A DNA stretch of 64,000 nucleotides from Nereocystis luetkeana (GCA_031213475.1 JARUPZ010000035.1:4702953-4766952); one strand, 5' to 3'; numbered from the stretch's first letter, positions 10,207 through 21,858 are shown. Notes: generated from the sequence alone by a model not told the origin. A program made the numbers and translations.

Positions 10207-10571
10207 TTGGGCAGGTTACCGACGATCTCCTCGGAAAGGAAAGCTGGAGCAATCTGCGCTCGGTACTACTGGAGCTTCCACCTTGCCAAAAACGCGGCGA
10301 TGGCAGAGATGAAACACCAAGCAGCTGTCAGCAGCGACGCAACGGCGACGGAAGTCGGGCTTCAAGGGGACACAATCGATGCAGCTGCAGCACGGCGCAC
10401 GGGATAGCAGCAACGGTTGTAGAGGGTGTAGAGGACGGTTGTTCTCCTCCCGCCGTGGTGGTTTTCGCTGTTAGCGCGGGATGCCCCCTCCCGACACGAA
10501 GGCGAGTGCAACACCCAACCCATATCATGGTGAGAAAACGAGCGAAAGTTTCTCGAAGCTGTGCCCAGTAG
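10194..10571 (+). CDS. Uncharacterised 125-codon ORF
   Basis: The first 35 residues look protein-like (TDDLLGKESWSNLRSVLLEL); the remainder is Cys/Arg/Val-rich and ends near an unrelated low-complexity stretch. No family recognised. Could be chance. Confidence 0.22.
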   Translation: MCAPFGQVTDDLLGKESWSNLRSVLLELPPCQKRGDGRDETPSSCQQRRNGDGSRASRGHNRCSCSTAHGIAATVVEGVEDGCSPPAVVVFAVSAGCPLPTRRRVQHPTHIMVRKRAKVSRSCAQ

Positions 10572-12540
10572 AGCTCACGACGTATTCGAGAGAATGTTTC
10601 ACACACACAGCAGCTGTAATACGAGACGAAGCGGGCAAAATGAACCAATGGTTGACTGGGTCTGATTGGCTTGGACTTTGGGTTAGCGTTGGTTTTATTC
10701 GTGTCTCGTCTCGTATCCTCGTACACAGTTTGTGTCAACCATCGTTTCGAAGCTACCTTCGCGGTGCCCACGTGTTTCGGGGACAACACTCTTGGAGTTA
10801 GTGTGGGATAGTTATGGCAGTGGTACAAGGGTTGAGGTAGGCAGGCTGAGACTTACGGGGACATGAGAAAATCGGAAGCCGTGAAAAACGCACTTTTTAC
10901 CAAAAAAGAATAAGAAATCCTCCATGGACTAGCGGAACTGTTTCTTTTTACCTCGTACCAGGTATGCATACAGCAATACTATTGTAGTGTACTCGGTGCG
11001 ATTTACTTCGAGCTAACGCCAAGCTTGGTGCGATGTTGAGTCCCCGCTGGACCTTTGTGTTTTGAGCTGTGCACTGCTATGCACCCCTTTCCCGCGCATG
11101 GCTGTATGACTGTATGCCCTTTTTCCCTCTGCTGCGTTTTTGCTGCCCTCTAAGATTGGGGGTAATTTTACAAATACGCAAATACGGAGGTTGAACTTAG
11201 GGGTACCGACACCAGCTGCGGTGGGCACTTTTCACGTTCCCCTTTTCACCCCTGCTGCTATTATACGAGTTTTTTTTCAAGATGCATAACACCAGACGTC
11301 GAACGTGAAGACTCATCCCACGGTATGGATTTGGGTCACTTTTTTGTGACCGGTGGAGCTCCTCCAGTGAGAAACTGCGGGCTATACCGTTTGGTACTTT
11401 TACTGGTTTAGTAATACTTGTAGTTTGAATAGGCCTATTAATAGCGTATATAAGTATTGGTCGGGTTGCGCGAACAAGCTTCTTCCAAAATCATGATTCG
11501 GGTGACATATTGAGCTCCTTATGCGATGGATGACATCATAAAATAAGCCGCCACCCCTCTAAGGTGGCATTGCTCTGAAGTGATAGTAAACTAACCTTGG
11601 GTTTATTTCCCGGTCGCCCGCACTAAAAACACCACCAGATCGTGGTATAGTAACATATTCCGCGGGACATACTCCAAGGTCAACAGGAAAATGGCTTGCC
11701 CCTCTGCAGTGAGCACAATCAGACCCGAGTCGACGAGGGAAAATAATGCCGAACCCTTTTCCATACAAATGCAAGGCGCGAACATCCCGCAGTGGAGGGG
11801 GGGGGGGGAGGCTGCTGTGTGGCCCCGGAGCTGAGAGTCACGACTAGGGAGGGAGCGAGAGAAAGAAGAGCGAGAATAATACTTGTGACGAGGAAAAACG
11901 AACAAAGAAAAGGGGACCAGCACCGCGCCGTCACCCCAGACCGCACGGCATCGATGGCGCTCTACCGCCTCTTGCCGTTTTTCATCTTCCGCAAGGCAGC
12001 AATTGTCTCCAAATTTAACACACCTCGGACAAATAATCGATTCCCAATGCATCATACTGTTAGGGCTGGGACTGGACGACGAAAAGTGCCCAACAAATGG
12101 CGCATCTATTCGACGAAAACCGCCAAAAAATCCGAAAAAAGATTGAAGATGAAAAATGTACCGCCACCTTATTTACTTGGCTTTAGACTGCATTATTGGT
12201 TGACCCGCAATGACAAATTGCTCGACATAGGAGACGAGTTGGATCTTGGGATTCAACAGACACGTGTAACCAGTGTAAACGGAGGGGAAGGCACATCATT
12301 CAGAATTTTCCATTAGATTTTTACGTCTAATTGGCCGGAAATGTGCGGGAAAACTCGTGTTTTATGCTTATATTCGTCTCTTGCTCTATGGGGAAGAAGT
12401 ACTGCAATTGAGTATGAAAACAATACGTGCCCTCCTCTTCGCCGAGACTTGGCGGAGACAACAAATCAATCCGTGCTTGAATCCAGTAAATAGCCGACGA
12501 GAAATTCGCGATCAAACTTGGCCCTATTGAGTCATTCTGG
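10572..12540. other. Gene-poor stretch
   Basis: Contains a family H copy and several overlapping medium ORFs on both strands with no recognisable domain. A short plus-strand frame at 12088-12177 (AHLFDENRQKIRKKIEDEKC) looks exon-like but has no splice context. No RNA gene seen. Confidence 0.4.
11707..11832 (-). repeat. Family H repeat, copy 1 (reverse)
   Basis: Reverse of the block CCCTCGTCGACTCG ... poly-C ... GGGGYCACA found at 34706 and 36139; the C tract appears here as a G run near 11799-11812. Confidence 0.7.
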
Positions 12541-12566
12541 CAGTGATCGCGAAATATCAATCAGCC

Positions 12567-12905
12567 ATGGGAAACTCAAAAAAACCTGAGGGCACCGGAC
12601 GAAAAGGGAAAAAAAAGAAAATTGTCCAGAAGAACCAAGAGGCTTATCTGGCGCGTACCGGGACTACAGTCGCAGACGCGGGCGTGGCTGCACGCCGGGC
12701 GCTTGCCATCCAGCGCGGCGGTCTCGAGGCCGCCGAGGGCATCCGTAACCGGGCCTTGAAGCAGCGCGACGAGAGTCGGGCCGAGACCGCTGAGGCAAAG
12801 TCTTCACTGCAAGCTGTCTCCCATCAGTTGTTCGAGCAGAAGGGCAAACTCAACCTGGAGCAGGACCTCAGGCACGAGTCGGACGCAGCCTTGGCCCATG
12901 AAGAA
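12567..12905 (+). CDS. Lysine-rich / coiled-coil-like segment of an unrecognised protein
   Basis: ATG at 12567 (CCATGG context) opens a GC3-rich frame: a Lys/Gly-rich head (KGKKKKIVQK), then an Ala/Glu/Arg/Gln-rich stretch with coiled-coil character (residues about 30-110, e.g. RNRALKQRDESRAETAEAK). Near 12895 coding character switches to another frame (next entry), so the gene is either frameshifted or spliced in a way I cannot resolve. Intronless otherwise. Not recognised. Confidence 0.42.
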
Positions 12906-13326
12906 GGGGTTCGTCAACCCCGCAGTCACGGCGAGGTGCAAGATGTGCAACACACAGCCGATCCGATGGGCGAAGATGGGGGTATCCTCTCTAGCAGCAG
13001 AAGCTCCAGCAGCAGAAGCTCCAGCAGCAGCAGCAGCAGCAGCAGAGAGGTCAGCACCTCCGCCTTCGAGCGTGTCCGACACGGGATGCATTGGTCTGCT
13101 GTCAGCCATCGTGCCGGAGGGCCTACCAGACGATGTGGCCCACTCACTTAAGCTGGCCGCTGTGTACGCTTCTGCGCGTGGTGTGGTGCAGCAGCACCTC
13201 GAGCAGCAACACGCAGCAGCAGCAGCAGCAGCAGCACAAACTTTTTTTCACACTCAGCACCTGGCCACGCTTCTACTTTTTTGCGGCACAGCAGCAGCAG
13301 CGGCACAGCTTTTTCTTTACGAATAG
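12898..13326 (+). CDS. Second-frame continuation: CxxC plus Ala-rich segment
   Basis: A 142-codon frame beginning ATG at 12898, offset from the preceding segment. It carries a CKMC motif, poly-Ala from GCA runs (about 13008-13045 and 13216-13234), and a GC3-rich middle (VPEGLPDDVAHSLKLAAVYA). Ends TAG at 13324-13326. Likely the same gene as the segment before it, with one base gained or lost, or a separate overlapping ORF. Confidence 0.38.
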   Translation: MKKGFVNPAVTARCKMCNTQPIRWAKMGVSSLAAEAPAAEAPAAAAAAAERSAPPPSSVSDTGCIGLLSAIVPEGLPDDVAHSLKLAAVYASARGVVQQHLEQQHAAAAAAAAQTFFHTQHLATLLLFCGTAAAAAQLFLYE

Positions 13327-13475
13327 ATTTTTGTTGATGACGTGGGTCCTTTCCCCCCATCGCTGATTGGTTGATTTTCTAAAGATTTTTTTCCCCAGAG
13401 AACGACATGGGACATTTTTTTTCCAAATTCTACGTCTAAAAAAATTATAGTCCCACACCTAACGATCATTCACGG

Positions 13476-13701
13476 TAGATAAATAGATAGATAGATTCCT
13501 GATCTGTATGATCTGTATGATATGTATGATCTAGCTCATGTTGGCGGGTGGGAGCCGTATAATCTGCATCATCTATGACATGATTCCTGGGTTGGATCTG
13601 TACTATACAGGTTCTGTACAGTACCTCAGAACGGCAGGTTAGGATCTAGATCTTGTAGATGATCTATCTGTAGGTGATCTATCTGATCTGTCCAACGCGT
13701 G
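13476..13701 (+). repeat. Family C repeat, copy 4
   Basis: Core TGATCTGTATGATCTGTATG; ends GTGATCTATCTGATCTGTCC. Confidence 0.8.
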
Positions 13702-15386
13702 AAAATTTTCTTGGGGCGCGCCATCCTAAAGCACACGGCTTATTTCCCGATCTCTGCCGCAAAGCAGGCGCGTGTATTTTACTTTCCAGTGTTCTCCCAT
13801 CGCTGCTGGTGGACCTACTTTGAGTAGCACTATTGTGATACCTGGTACGTACGTAGCATTGTCAAGGTTGCCATCCGACATGTACCTCCAGCCGGCGCAT
13901 GCCACAGTAGAGGTGCACCTATTGTCTCCCGAGGCCCCTTACTCCAGGAGCTCCATAGTATTACTCAGTCTTCTATACTATTAGTAAGTCATTGCTAAGT
14001 CACCCAAAAACTGACTTTAACCAAACTTGAAGTGCACCCCGATGAAAAATGCCGAGGCCTTATTATATCAAAAAAGTCATTTCGCGAAAAAATAGTTGCA
14101 TTCCGACGATTTTGGGTTAAGGAGCCCCGTCATTCAGAAGACGTTCTACCCAAAAAGCGCTACCTCCATATTAGCACGCGTCACCAAAAAACGTCGATCA
14201 CTCATAAAGATCGCGTAGCTACATAGAGAGAAGACCTGAGCCCGGGGGAGCCGCAACAATATTGTTATAGAGTTATTTCAAAGACGACAGCTACAGCAGT
14301 ATGTGAGTTCAACCGATCAATGATTCACACTTGATGCTCAGCTTTGCAAGATGTGTGCGTAAAACGCTCAATCCTTGTACTACTTACAATAATGCAGGAC
14401 ACCTATATATGTATATATAGGTGTTCTTCACAACAAACCGTATAACCTGTATAGTAAGAAAATGGTTCAACGTGAAGAAGGAACACGCGCAAACGCCGTC
14501 GTGCTCTGTGCACCCGCACCCAGAGTTATGTTGCCCTTCGCGTGTGTTTCAAGATAGGTTCTGTGACGTCGTGTCGGCCGCCGAAGAATACCTGCGATTG
14601 CATGACCAGGGTGGTCTCGAAAGTGGTGTACGGCAGCGATCGCGCGTGCTGGCAGCCTTTTGTGACGGGTCAAGTGTCATGTGAGGGAGCCTTATGTTGT
14701 GATTGCAACTCTCATGTCTCATGCCACTCAGCCCGGAAATGCAAGAACCGTTCGAGTGTTATTACTATCATATGCGCAGATGTAAGGACCGTTGGCGTGT
14801 TGTTCCTATGTCCGGGAATGTAAGGAACTTTGGGCTAGCATCGTGAACACCCAAAGTGTCCGTACATTTCGGACAGAGTGGTAGTTGATAGCAGAGTTGC
14901 CGGTTTATGTCTTACTCAAATGTCACCACCAGAATGAAATAACGCGTATGTACCCCTACCTGTAAGTCTCGCCTACTACTAAGCTTAGCTCTGGTTGTAG
15001 ATGTCAACCTATCAATAATCTGCTGGCGGGCAGTAATACTACCTCACATCTCATGCGAGGAGTCTCGAGGGTCGCGCTGATTGTGGAAAACGAACCGCGG
15101 GGTACCGTAGAATGAATACATCATGCTTCAGCAATCGTGCTGAGCGATGCGTTATCATGATGCAGGCAGTCTCTCATCCGCACTCCCTGCCCTGCCTTTC
15201 GTGGCGGACTCTTTAATTTCTCCAGATACTACACCGCATCCAGCGGAATCAACACGCCGTGATGGGTCACACGCGAGGCATCGGGAACACCAGCGCAACT
15301 CTTCTTGCTCCAAGGTGCGGACTACGGCAATGGCAGATGCGCCGGTATGTCATGCCAAGGTGGAGAGGTAGAGAGTAGAGAGGGTA

Positions 15387-15660
15387 CACACACTTGAATA
15401 CACAGGACAGATCAGATAGATCATTCCCGGTTCGTGATCTAGATCTTTCAGGGAAGATATATAGATCGGTTCCTGATCTGTATGATCTGTATGATCTAGC
15501 TCATGTGTCCGGGTGGGAGCCGTATGTTCTGCATGATCTAGCACGCGTGTCCTCTGTTGGATTTGTACTATACAGATCCTGCATACCAACATCTTATAAC
15601 TTCAGGTTCGGATCCAGATTATCTGCAATATATCTGTAGATGATCTGTCCGATGTATGCA
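15387..15660 (+). repeat. Family C repeat, copy 5
   Basis: Left end ACAGGACAGATCAGATAG, right end GTAGATGATCTGTCCGATG, i.e. inverted termini around the GATC-rich core. Confidence 0.8.
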
Positions 15661-16295
15661 TACCTAGTATCTACTCTTCGCTTCCTAAGATGAGGAGCTC
15701 TACACCTTTGCCCAGAAGCCGATGCTGGACAAAAAATGGTATGCTCAAAATCGATAATAAATTCCATGGGCTAAATTATACGTATAGGCATACAACGAAC
15801 AAGATCAAGTTGGCTGAAAAACGGGGTTGCAGAGCTATTGGCTCGTTTCCTACTTGGGGCCCGCGCATATCAGTAAGAAACGTTTTGGGCCCGAAAGTGC
15901 CTCCCTACCGCACTGGCTGTAGAGGCATGGCTCACTGTACGAGTAGAGGCATGGCTCACGTTATTTTGTTAGTATTTATACAAAGCATCCCTGCACATCG
16001 TACCAGGTACCAGTACGTGCGTAGTGGCCAAACCAACTCGACACTCCACAAGAAAAGCGAGAGGTGGTGAAGTTTAACCCATCATCCCCTACGCACAGCA
16101 GTACAGTAGCCCCTACCTGGTATCACTCTCAACAACACATCAAACACGAAATCGGGCATCTTGTGCGGGTCCGATCCCTTTTTTTCGCGGCATTTTCTTG
16201 GGGAAGCCAGCGAAACCGCGGACACCTTTTCGTTTGGTAGTGACAGTGGTCGCTTTATAGCTTTCGGTGTGGTAGTGGCGCTTTTTCGAAGCGTC

Positions 16296-16331
16296 CATAC
16301 ACCATACACCATACACCATACACCATACACT
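16296..16331 (+). repeat. (ATACACC)n microsatellite
   Basis: Five tandem copies of a 7-bp unit. Confidence 0.85.
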
Positions 16332-16593
16332 CGTGCTCGATACGCATAATAGACTTTTGTTTTCGTGTGCCGGTTGACTGCGGCCAACTTGCGAGTTGTG
16401 GTCGAACAACGTGCGTGACCACTCTGCCCATACATAGGGCCAGCATAGCTCAAAACTCAACTACGAGGCCCGGGGATGTACCCAGTATGCCCCCTGATGG
16501 CCACAGACTGCAAACCCCTGAGTTGTCGCAACGGCGGTGCTTTTCGGGCGCTACACCGGCAGTACCAGGGCGTCCAGAACTACTGTTGTAAGA

Positions 16594-16740
16594 CTGCTAT
16601 TACGGGGGGCCGTATTATTACATAGTAATACATACAATAGTAATCTATAGTAATACCTAGAAATACATAGTAATACATACTAATACATAACAATACATAG
16701 CAGTATCTACTATTAATATTAATACTACTGTGCTGTAAAA
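16594..16740 (+). repeat. Solo family A end followed by TAATACATAG repeats
   Basis: TATTACGGGGGGCC is the family A terminus with no partner arm; it runs into irregular ATAGTAATACATA units. Confidence 0.5.
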
Positions 16741-17007
16741 CCACTATTACATACGAGGTTGTAGTATATATAGTATACCTGGTACATAGTAATGCACACC
16801 AGGTATTAATAGTATACTCGTATAGTAGTACATAGTACTATTAATAGATAGTAATCAGAACCCACGATGGAACTATGAACCAGGTATGATATCCTCCTAC
16901 TACAGTATGTGCACACACACCATACTTAGTCAGGTATGATCACGTACGTACTACTTTTTTTTCGCATCCGATTTATTATTTTCGTCCTTATTTCCTTTTT
17001 CCCTGCT

Positions 17008-17115
17008 ATTACGGGGGACCATAGTTAATAGGACCAAATATTGTTACTAGAAATGGTTAAATATGTAGTTTTTATGTATACCATAGGTCCTATTAACTAT
17101 AGCCCCCCGTAATAT
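17008..17115 (+). mobile_element. Family A inverted-repeat element
   Basis: ATTACGGGGGACCATAGTTA to TATAGCCCCCCGTAATA; standard length. Confidence 0.85.
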
Positions 17116-17119
17116 TAAT

Positions 17120-17262
17120 ACTCATAACTCAAATTCGGGGTCACAGAGCAGACTCTCCCTCTCTCTCCCCGCTACGGTATTATATGACACGTGCACTATT
17201 ATGTATCGCGACAAGACTTGAGCCCTTTCTTCCCTCGCCGAACCGCGTCTAATCGCATTCCC
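17120..17262 (+). repeat. Family H repeat, copy 2
   Basis: CGGGGTCACAGAGCAGACTC start and TTCTTCCCTCGCCGAACCG end; here the C tract is CT-rich. Confidence 0.6.
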
Positions 17263-17370
17263 CCGTAATCCGACAGCAGCATCAGGACATTTCATGTACT
17301 ATCGAAAAGACACCCCAACTGCTGTGAGATCGAATAAATCGTCGACCATGATATTTGCAAGCCGCGTGTA

Positions 17371-17475
17371 ATATTGCGGGGGACCATATTAACTAAATAG
17401 AACCACAAAACACTATATATCTCGCTATTTTTACTAACAATAGTTGGTCCTATTTACTGTGGTCCCCCGTAATAG
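17371..17475 (+). mobile_element. Family A inverted-repeat element
   Basis: Left GCGGGGGACCATATTAAC, right TTTACTGTGGTCCCCCGTAA. Confidence 0.85.
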
Positions 17476-17659
17476 TTGTACTAGAATCAAAGTGGGGTTA
17501 TTGGCCTCGTGAAGGATATTGGATATTTGCGATATCCTCCTCTTTGTTGTACAATGGAACCGCCCCAACTCACCCCTTCCCTCCCCTCGGCCGGCTGAAT
17601 TTCGTGCTTCAGTACGGTATATATACTTCTGTTTTTTGTTGTTGTTCCTTTGTGTGCAG

Positions 17660-17797
17660 CAGTTGTCGGGTAGGCTACCGGCAATGAGGGCCCGCCTCGC
17701 TCTTGCTAACTGGACGGACTCTACCTGGTACCCGATGTTCGTGGGCCCTCCATTAGGCATCGATGCACGAAGGTGGTTCTACTGTAGCATGAAGTGA
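17660..17797 (+). CDS. Coding-like C-terminal segment, unrecognised
   Basis: After a pyrimidine-rich CCTTTGTGTGCAG acceptor, 45 codons read in a GC-rich frame to TGA at 17795-17797 (LALANWTDSTWYPMFVGPPL). The W...WYP pattern loosely recalls a motif of tyrosine-recombinase retroelement polymerases, but this is too weak to assign. No upstream exon found. Confidence 0.25.
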   Translation, partial: QLSGRLPAMRARLALANWTDSTWYPMFVGPPLGIDARRWFYCSMK

Positions 17798-18499
17798 AAA
17801 TATCGGTTGGGGAATATGTCGGTTGACGGTCAACTCTTGGCTCGCCAAAAGCCTCGTTAAACTTTATGTACTAGTTTCAGTGTGAGGAGTTCCTTCGCAG
17901 TTGCCCACCAAGGGGTAAGAGTGCCATCAACCATCGCATCATCTTTGGCTATATATCAGCACTATTAGTAGTAGTACATCCGAGTACGAGTAGGCCGACC
18001 CTAAAGCAGCACCTGAGGAGGGAAGGAAGAAATAATGAAGGAAGGAAAAGCTACGCACGTTTCGTGAGATATATTTTGATATTTGGATAAACTTGGAAGG
18101 AACATTACTAGGGCTGTGAGTTGGCTGACGATAAGCCGCCGCCTCCATATTGGTTGGCTACATATTACAGCTATTAATGTCAAATAGGTGCCTGGGGTTC
18201 TACAGTTAGTTTTATTCTGCGGAGTTACATGCGTGTTTGGATCTGCATGGCTCGTTTATGACTGGACGTGTGTGTTTTTATCGATATCTGGTATAAACTC
18301 AGTCGGTTAGTTGCCTTACTTTGCCCCCAAGCGAATAGCTATAGCCCAAATTTCCAGCTGACTCAGAGCCGTAGGTGCGGGGGGACTATCTAACGATTTA
18401 GTGAACGCTCCGGGGTTGGTAAGCGAGTACAATCTAACAATTTACCCTTGTAGTAGCGGGTAGGTTGACATCTCTATTATTAGTATTGATAGTACCAGG

Positions 18500-18607
18500 C
18501 TGGTATTCTGATGTCCTCTGCCAGGGGCTGGTAAGCCGATGTCCCCTGGTAGGGGCTGGTAGACTCGTATCCCCTACTAGGGGAGTGGTATGCTGGTATC
18601 CCCTCCT
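18500..18607 (+). repeat. Minisatellite, about 33-bp unit
   Basis: Three to four divergent units with the core GGGGCTGGTA and CCTGATGTCCYCT/TATCCCCT. Confidence 0.7.
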
Positions 18608-18771
18608 CGGCGTCGGGTCGCAAGCGGTCATCCTCATCGTGGCGGGAAGGGTCTCTTATCAATAGTGGTTGGTGTTTGTGTGTGCTGTATGCGCGGCGTA
18701 CGGGGTTGCAGCCAGGATCGCGAGGGTCCGCGTATAGATCGTGCTCGCACACACTGCTGTAACAGAGTTAG

Positions 18772-19026
18772 CTACAGGGCATCGAAGCATTCCGAGATAG
18801 AATCGGGCACGCCTTCATTTCGTCCTTTGACGTGTTTTTGCTCCAGGTCGTTAGAAAGTTGCTTTCGATACTGTATCATGGTAATATTTTTTTCGAAAAT
18901 CTTGATTAGCCGGTGCAGAAAATCTGCGAGAAACCATCGTTGCATGCTCACGTCGCTGTTTTTTTCTGGCCCCTGGTGCGTAGTTTTCAACAAGTGATTA
19001 TTCTTCGTGTTTATGTCCGATATAGT
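18772..19026 (-). CDS. Uncharacterised exon-like ORF, 84 residues
   Basis: After a strong polypyrimidine acceptor (CTTTTTTCTATAG) the frame runs 84 codons to TAG at 18772. The composition is convincingly protein-like: amphipathic and Lys/Leu-rich (MQRWFLADFLHRLIKIFEKN, then QYRKQLSNDLEQKHVKGRNE). If translated alone the first ATG gives about 58 residues (MQRWF...). It lies just downstream of the next candidate on the same strand. Family not recognised. Confidence 0.38.
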   Translation of the reverse strand, partial: TISDINTKNNHLLKTTHQGPEKNSDVSMQRWFLADFLHRLIKIFEKNITMIQYRKQLSNDLEQKHVKGRNEGVPDSISECFDAL

Positions 19027-19067
19027 CTATAGAAAAAAGTCGATTAGTCGTTATATACACAACAAGA

Positions 19068-19920
19068 CTACCTATGAACCGTCGGTGTGAGTTCTTCAAT
19101 GACGGTAAACTCTCGTGTCTTTGGTGGGTGGGTGGGTGCTACTTTTTCCCGATAGCGTTGCCTGTAACGCTTGCAAGCTACCAGACAGATGACGATCTTC
19201 CTAACCTCGACCGTACAGATGGATAGGTTGGAATACAGTTCGTTGTATGTGCTGATCATGAAGGTGCTACAGATTGCCACGTGGAAACGTCTACAGATCG
19301 CCCTGATGTTACGGAGATCAGAGTATTTAAGGTACTTGCAAACGGGTCGGGGTTAGGGTTAACCCACAACGTTTATACGTTAATGTAGTCACCACGTTAC
19401 ACGTTTGCGTTGCACGGAGTATGTATCACACTACCTGGTATCTGGTAGATGTGATGGACGCGCCGGTACGGTACGGTGAAGTGGCAAATTGTTCGCCTTT
19501 CGGCTGTCTGTTTACTGCGAGGTACTACTTGAACCTGTATTGACTGCAAGGGGCTGGGCTGGGTGACTCAGTCAGTAGCGATTATACTGTCGTCAAAAGG
19601 GCACTGGCTGACTCAGTCAGTATCGATTATACTGTTGTCGAAATCAATCAGAGTACTGGATTGCAGCAGTTTACTGTCTCTCCACTCTCCTCTCTCCTCC
19701 CAGAACGCATTTAGTGGGTTTCCGTACTGTAATATGGCGTGTTTCTTGGGCGTACTCCAGATAGAAACTACTGACGAACATACTGGCCGAATCATCTTGT
19801 AGATTACGCCTGTGCTCAGCTCTATCAATAGTATTAACCCTTACCTTGTGGGACTTCACATACTTTTTTTGCCGAAAATAATGTTCGGTATCGATTACAG
19901 CCTTGGCCACACGAAGCAGC
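19068..19920 (-). CDS. Candidate two-exon gene end, unrecognised protein
   Basis: Exon 19920-19845 (acceptor TATATAG, donor AAG then GTAAGG, a consensus donor) encodes LLRVAKAVIDTEHYFRQKKY and five more residues; exon 19334-19068 (acceptor TTTGCAAG) continues in phase 0 for 88 residues to TAG. The second exon contains a short hydrophobic patch (VRKIVICLVACKRYRQRYR) and ends IEELTPTVHR. Upstream exons are not found. The frame closes across both exons, but the family is unknown and the second acceptor is weak. Confidence 0.33.
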
Positions 19921-20946
19921 CTATATATCATAGTATTATCATGTTGATACTATGATTTTGATTACACAATGTTGATATTCAGTAGCATTATGGGCTGCCG
20001 GGGTAGGGGATAGGGGATGCGTCCGAAGCGCTAAATGGAAAGAGATGCACTACTAATATGTGCGCGCATCATGATGATAATTTTCGGTGTTTGTACGACG
20101 CTCTTCCTCTTCCTGTAAAGATGATGTCATATTCCATTCGCCATAGGACCGCACTTGACACTCTTTGGGTATAGTATACTGTGAGGCAGGTCCCCAAAGG
20201 GTTAATGTACTGTTAGTACTGCCGTGATTCTTACTGTTTGCCCATGTACTTCGGGTTAATAGTAGGTACGTATGTGATGATAAATACCTGTGACATTGTT
20301 CAGACCGTCGCATTTTAGCGTAAAACGTAAGAGTAACTCCGGTGAGAGCCGGGCCGGAGAAGGGGAGAGTCAGATTGATTAATGCAACAGCATGATTTAA
20401 AAAAACGATGAATGATCTTCCGCCGCGCCGCTGCAAGCGTGCTGAAAACGCGTTGAAAACGTACTGAAAGCGCGAGATTGATTCAGTTGAGCGCGTGATT
20501 TCGCACAAATTCGATGGAAATCGACGAGAAGTGGGAACAATGCTGGTCCGAATGGATCCTATTCGCGGTGGAGACAACTAAGCTCTTGTAGTGGGGAGCG
20601 GGGGTTCGTCTCGCGTAAAACGTTTTTCATGCGAGTTGATGTGCGTTTGAAATGGATATATACCGTAGTGCTCGTACCTGGTACGTTCTGTTTTTTTAAC
20701 CATGCAGTATATGTACGAAATATGACCTTTTTATTGTCCAACTCTGATACTGAATTTAAGTCTTGATGGTGGCAATCATAGGTCGTCCCCAAAACTTGGA
20801 TGGGTGTTGGTTCAGCACTAGTGCTGCCAAGTAGTAGCTATATTTACTGCCACCGTGTACGATACTACACTATTATCAACTTGAATGCCGAGTGGAAACA
20901 TGTATCCCCTTCGAGGTTTTGCCCATTAACCGTTAACCCCTGTATG
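19921..20946. other. Gene-poor stretch
   Basis: A 174-codon minus-strand open frame (20053-20577) lies here; it has no recognisable domain and mixed third-base composition, so I treat it as unproven. No repeats of the main families seen. Confidence 0.35.
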
Positions 20947-21265
20947 ACTACACTACTATAATAGCGAGCGAAAAAATTACGTACTTGGAGTTACCAACTA
21001 CTGCACTATGTTGGAGCAGCGTCAGCACCCAGCAGTGTATCATACGGGTAGGTGGGATTATGTTGCGCCCGTGCCGTACGACTCCTTTGCATTCAACCAT
21101 TATAACTCGGACACCATGCTACAGAATATCATCTCCGCCAATCACGGCGCAGTGGCCGTTGCTGTAACCGTCGCTTTTTATCGTCAATGTTACCTACCCT
21201 CTGACGGGGATGAACCAGTTAACTTCAGCAGATCTCGCCGTGTCACCCACGTACGTACTGTATGA
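20947..21265 (+). pseudogene. Cysteine-peptidase (papain-like) fragment, longer copy
   Basis: Open frame of about 105 codons ending TGA at 21263-21265. The segment SDTMLQNIISANHGAVAVAV followed by TVAFYRQCYL has the layout of the papain-family (C1) region before the catalytic His, where a polypeptide like 'xxLkxAvaxxGPVsVaidA...FxfYxsG' is usual. The catalytic Cys region, the His and the Asn region are absent, so at best it is one exon or a truncated remnant. A frameshifted relative lies at 5893. Family call is by pattern only. Confidence 0.38.
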
Positions 21266-21796
21266 TGTGTGCTGGGTGTTTGGTTCTAGAGCATTGCTTT
21301 GTTACCTAACCCTAGGACTAAAATATTCTGCAAGGAGAGCTCACCTCGCCGTCAAGCCCTACACCCATAGATCTTCCAAGAAATTTGCAGTAATCCCCTT
21401 TCCGTATTCCAAATCCCGGGCCTAGTACAGTCTTCCAGAGCAGCAGCAGCAGTATTTTTTACTTCCAACACTACAACAGCAGCCCATCCTAGTGAGCAGC
21501 ACAGCGAGCAGAAGTTCGGAAGATTCGGGGTAACGCCGGTTCCACGAACTAAAAAACACGAATCGAGAGATGCGGCTCCCCAGAACAACTCCCACACCTC
21601 TCCCCTGCGAGGCTACGGAACCTCTTGAATGAACGTCAACAGAGGAGCATTGCAGGAAATAAAGGCTATATCCGTCAGGGGTTTGATTAACGTCGGATAC
21701 CGAAGCTATCGCCGAACAGCGAGGGCGGGCGGGGGGGCGTGGGGGGTCATTGAAAACGGCCTTACGGCAACCGCTACATCCTCAGCGAGGGGATGG

Positions 21797-21858
21797 GGAG
21801 GGGGGGGGTGTACTCGATATCATGCATGGCCGAAGTCGAGATCGATGGGGGGGGGGTG
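21797..21858 (+). repeat. Family D fragment
   Basis: G run, GTGTACTCGATATCATGC and GGCCGAAGTCG only. Confidence 0.6.

Larger units (their letters stand above)
13327..17630. other. Gene-poor, repeat-bearing stretch
   Basis: Holds family C copies at 13476 and 15387, an ATACACC microsatellite, family A copies near 17 kb and a family H copy. Scattered short ORFs on both strands; only 16140-16300 (minus, KGSDPHKMPDFVFDVLLR) looks exon-like, without a second exon. Nothing recognisable. Confidence 0.4.

Noticed and set aside
10328..10828. 166-codon minus-strand ORF
   Set aside because: Overlaps other candidate frames on the opposite strand and shows no motif; considered a shadow or chance frame.
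19845..19920. Resemblance of the exon to the basic end of ribosomal protein bS21
   Set aside because: Spacing and key residues do not fit well enough, and no other bS21 part is nearby.
20053..20577. 174-codon minus-strand ORF
   Set aside because: Reads smoothly but has no recognisable domain, splice context or GC3 bias; kept only as a remark in the gap description.
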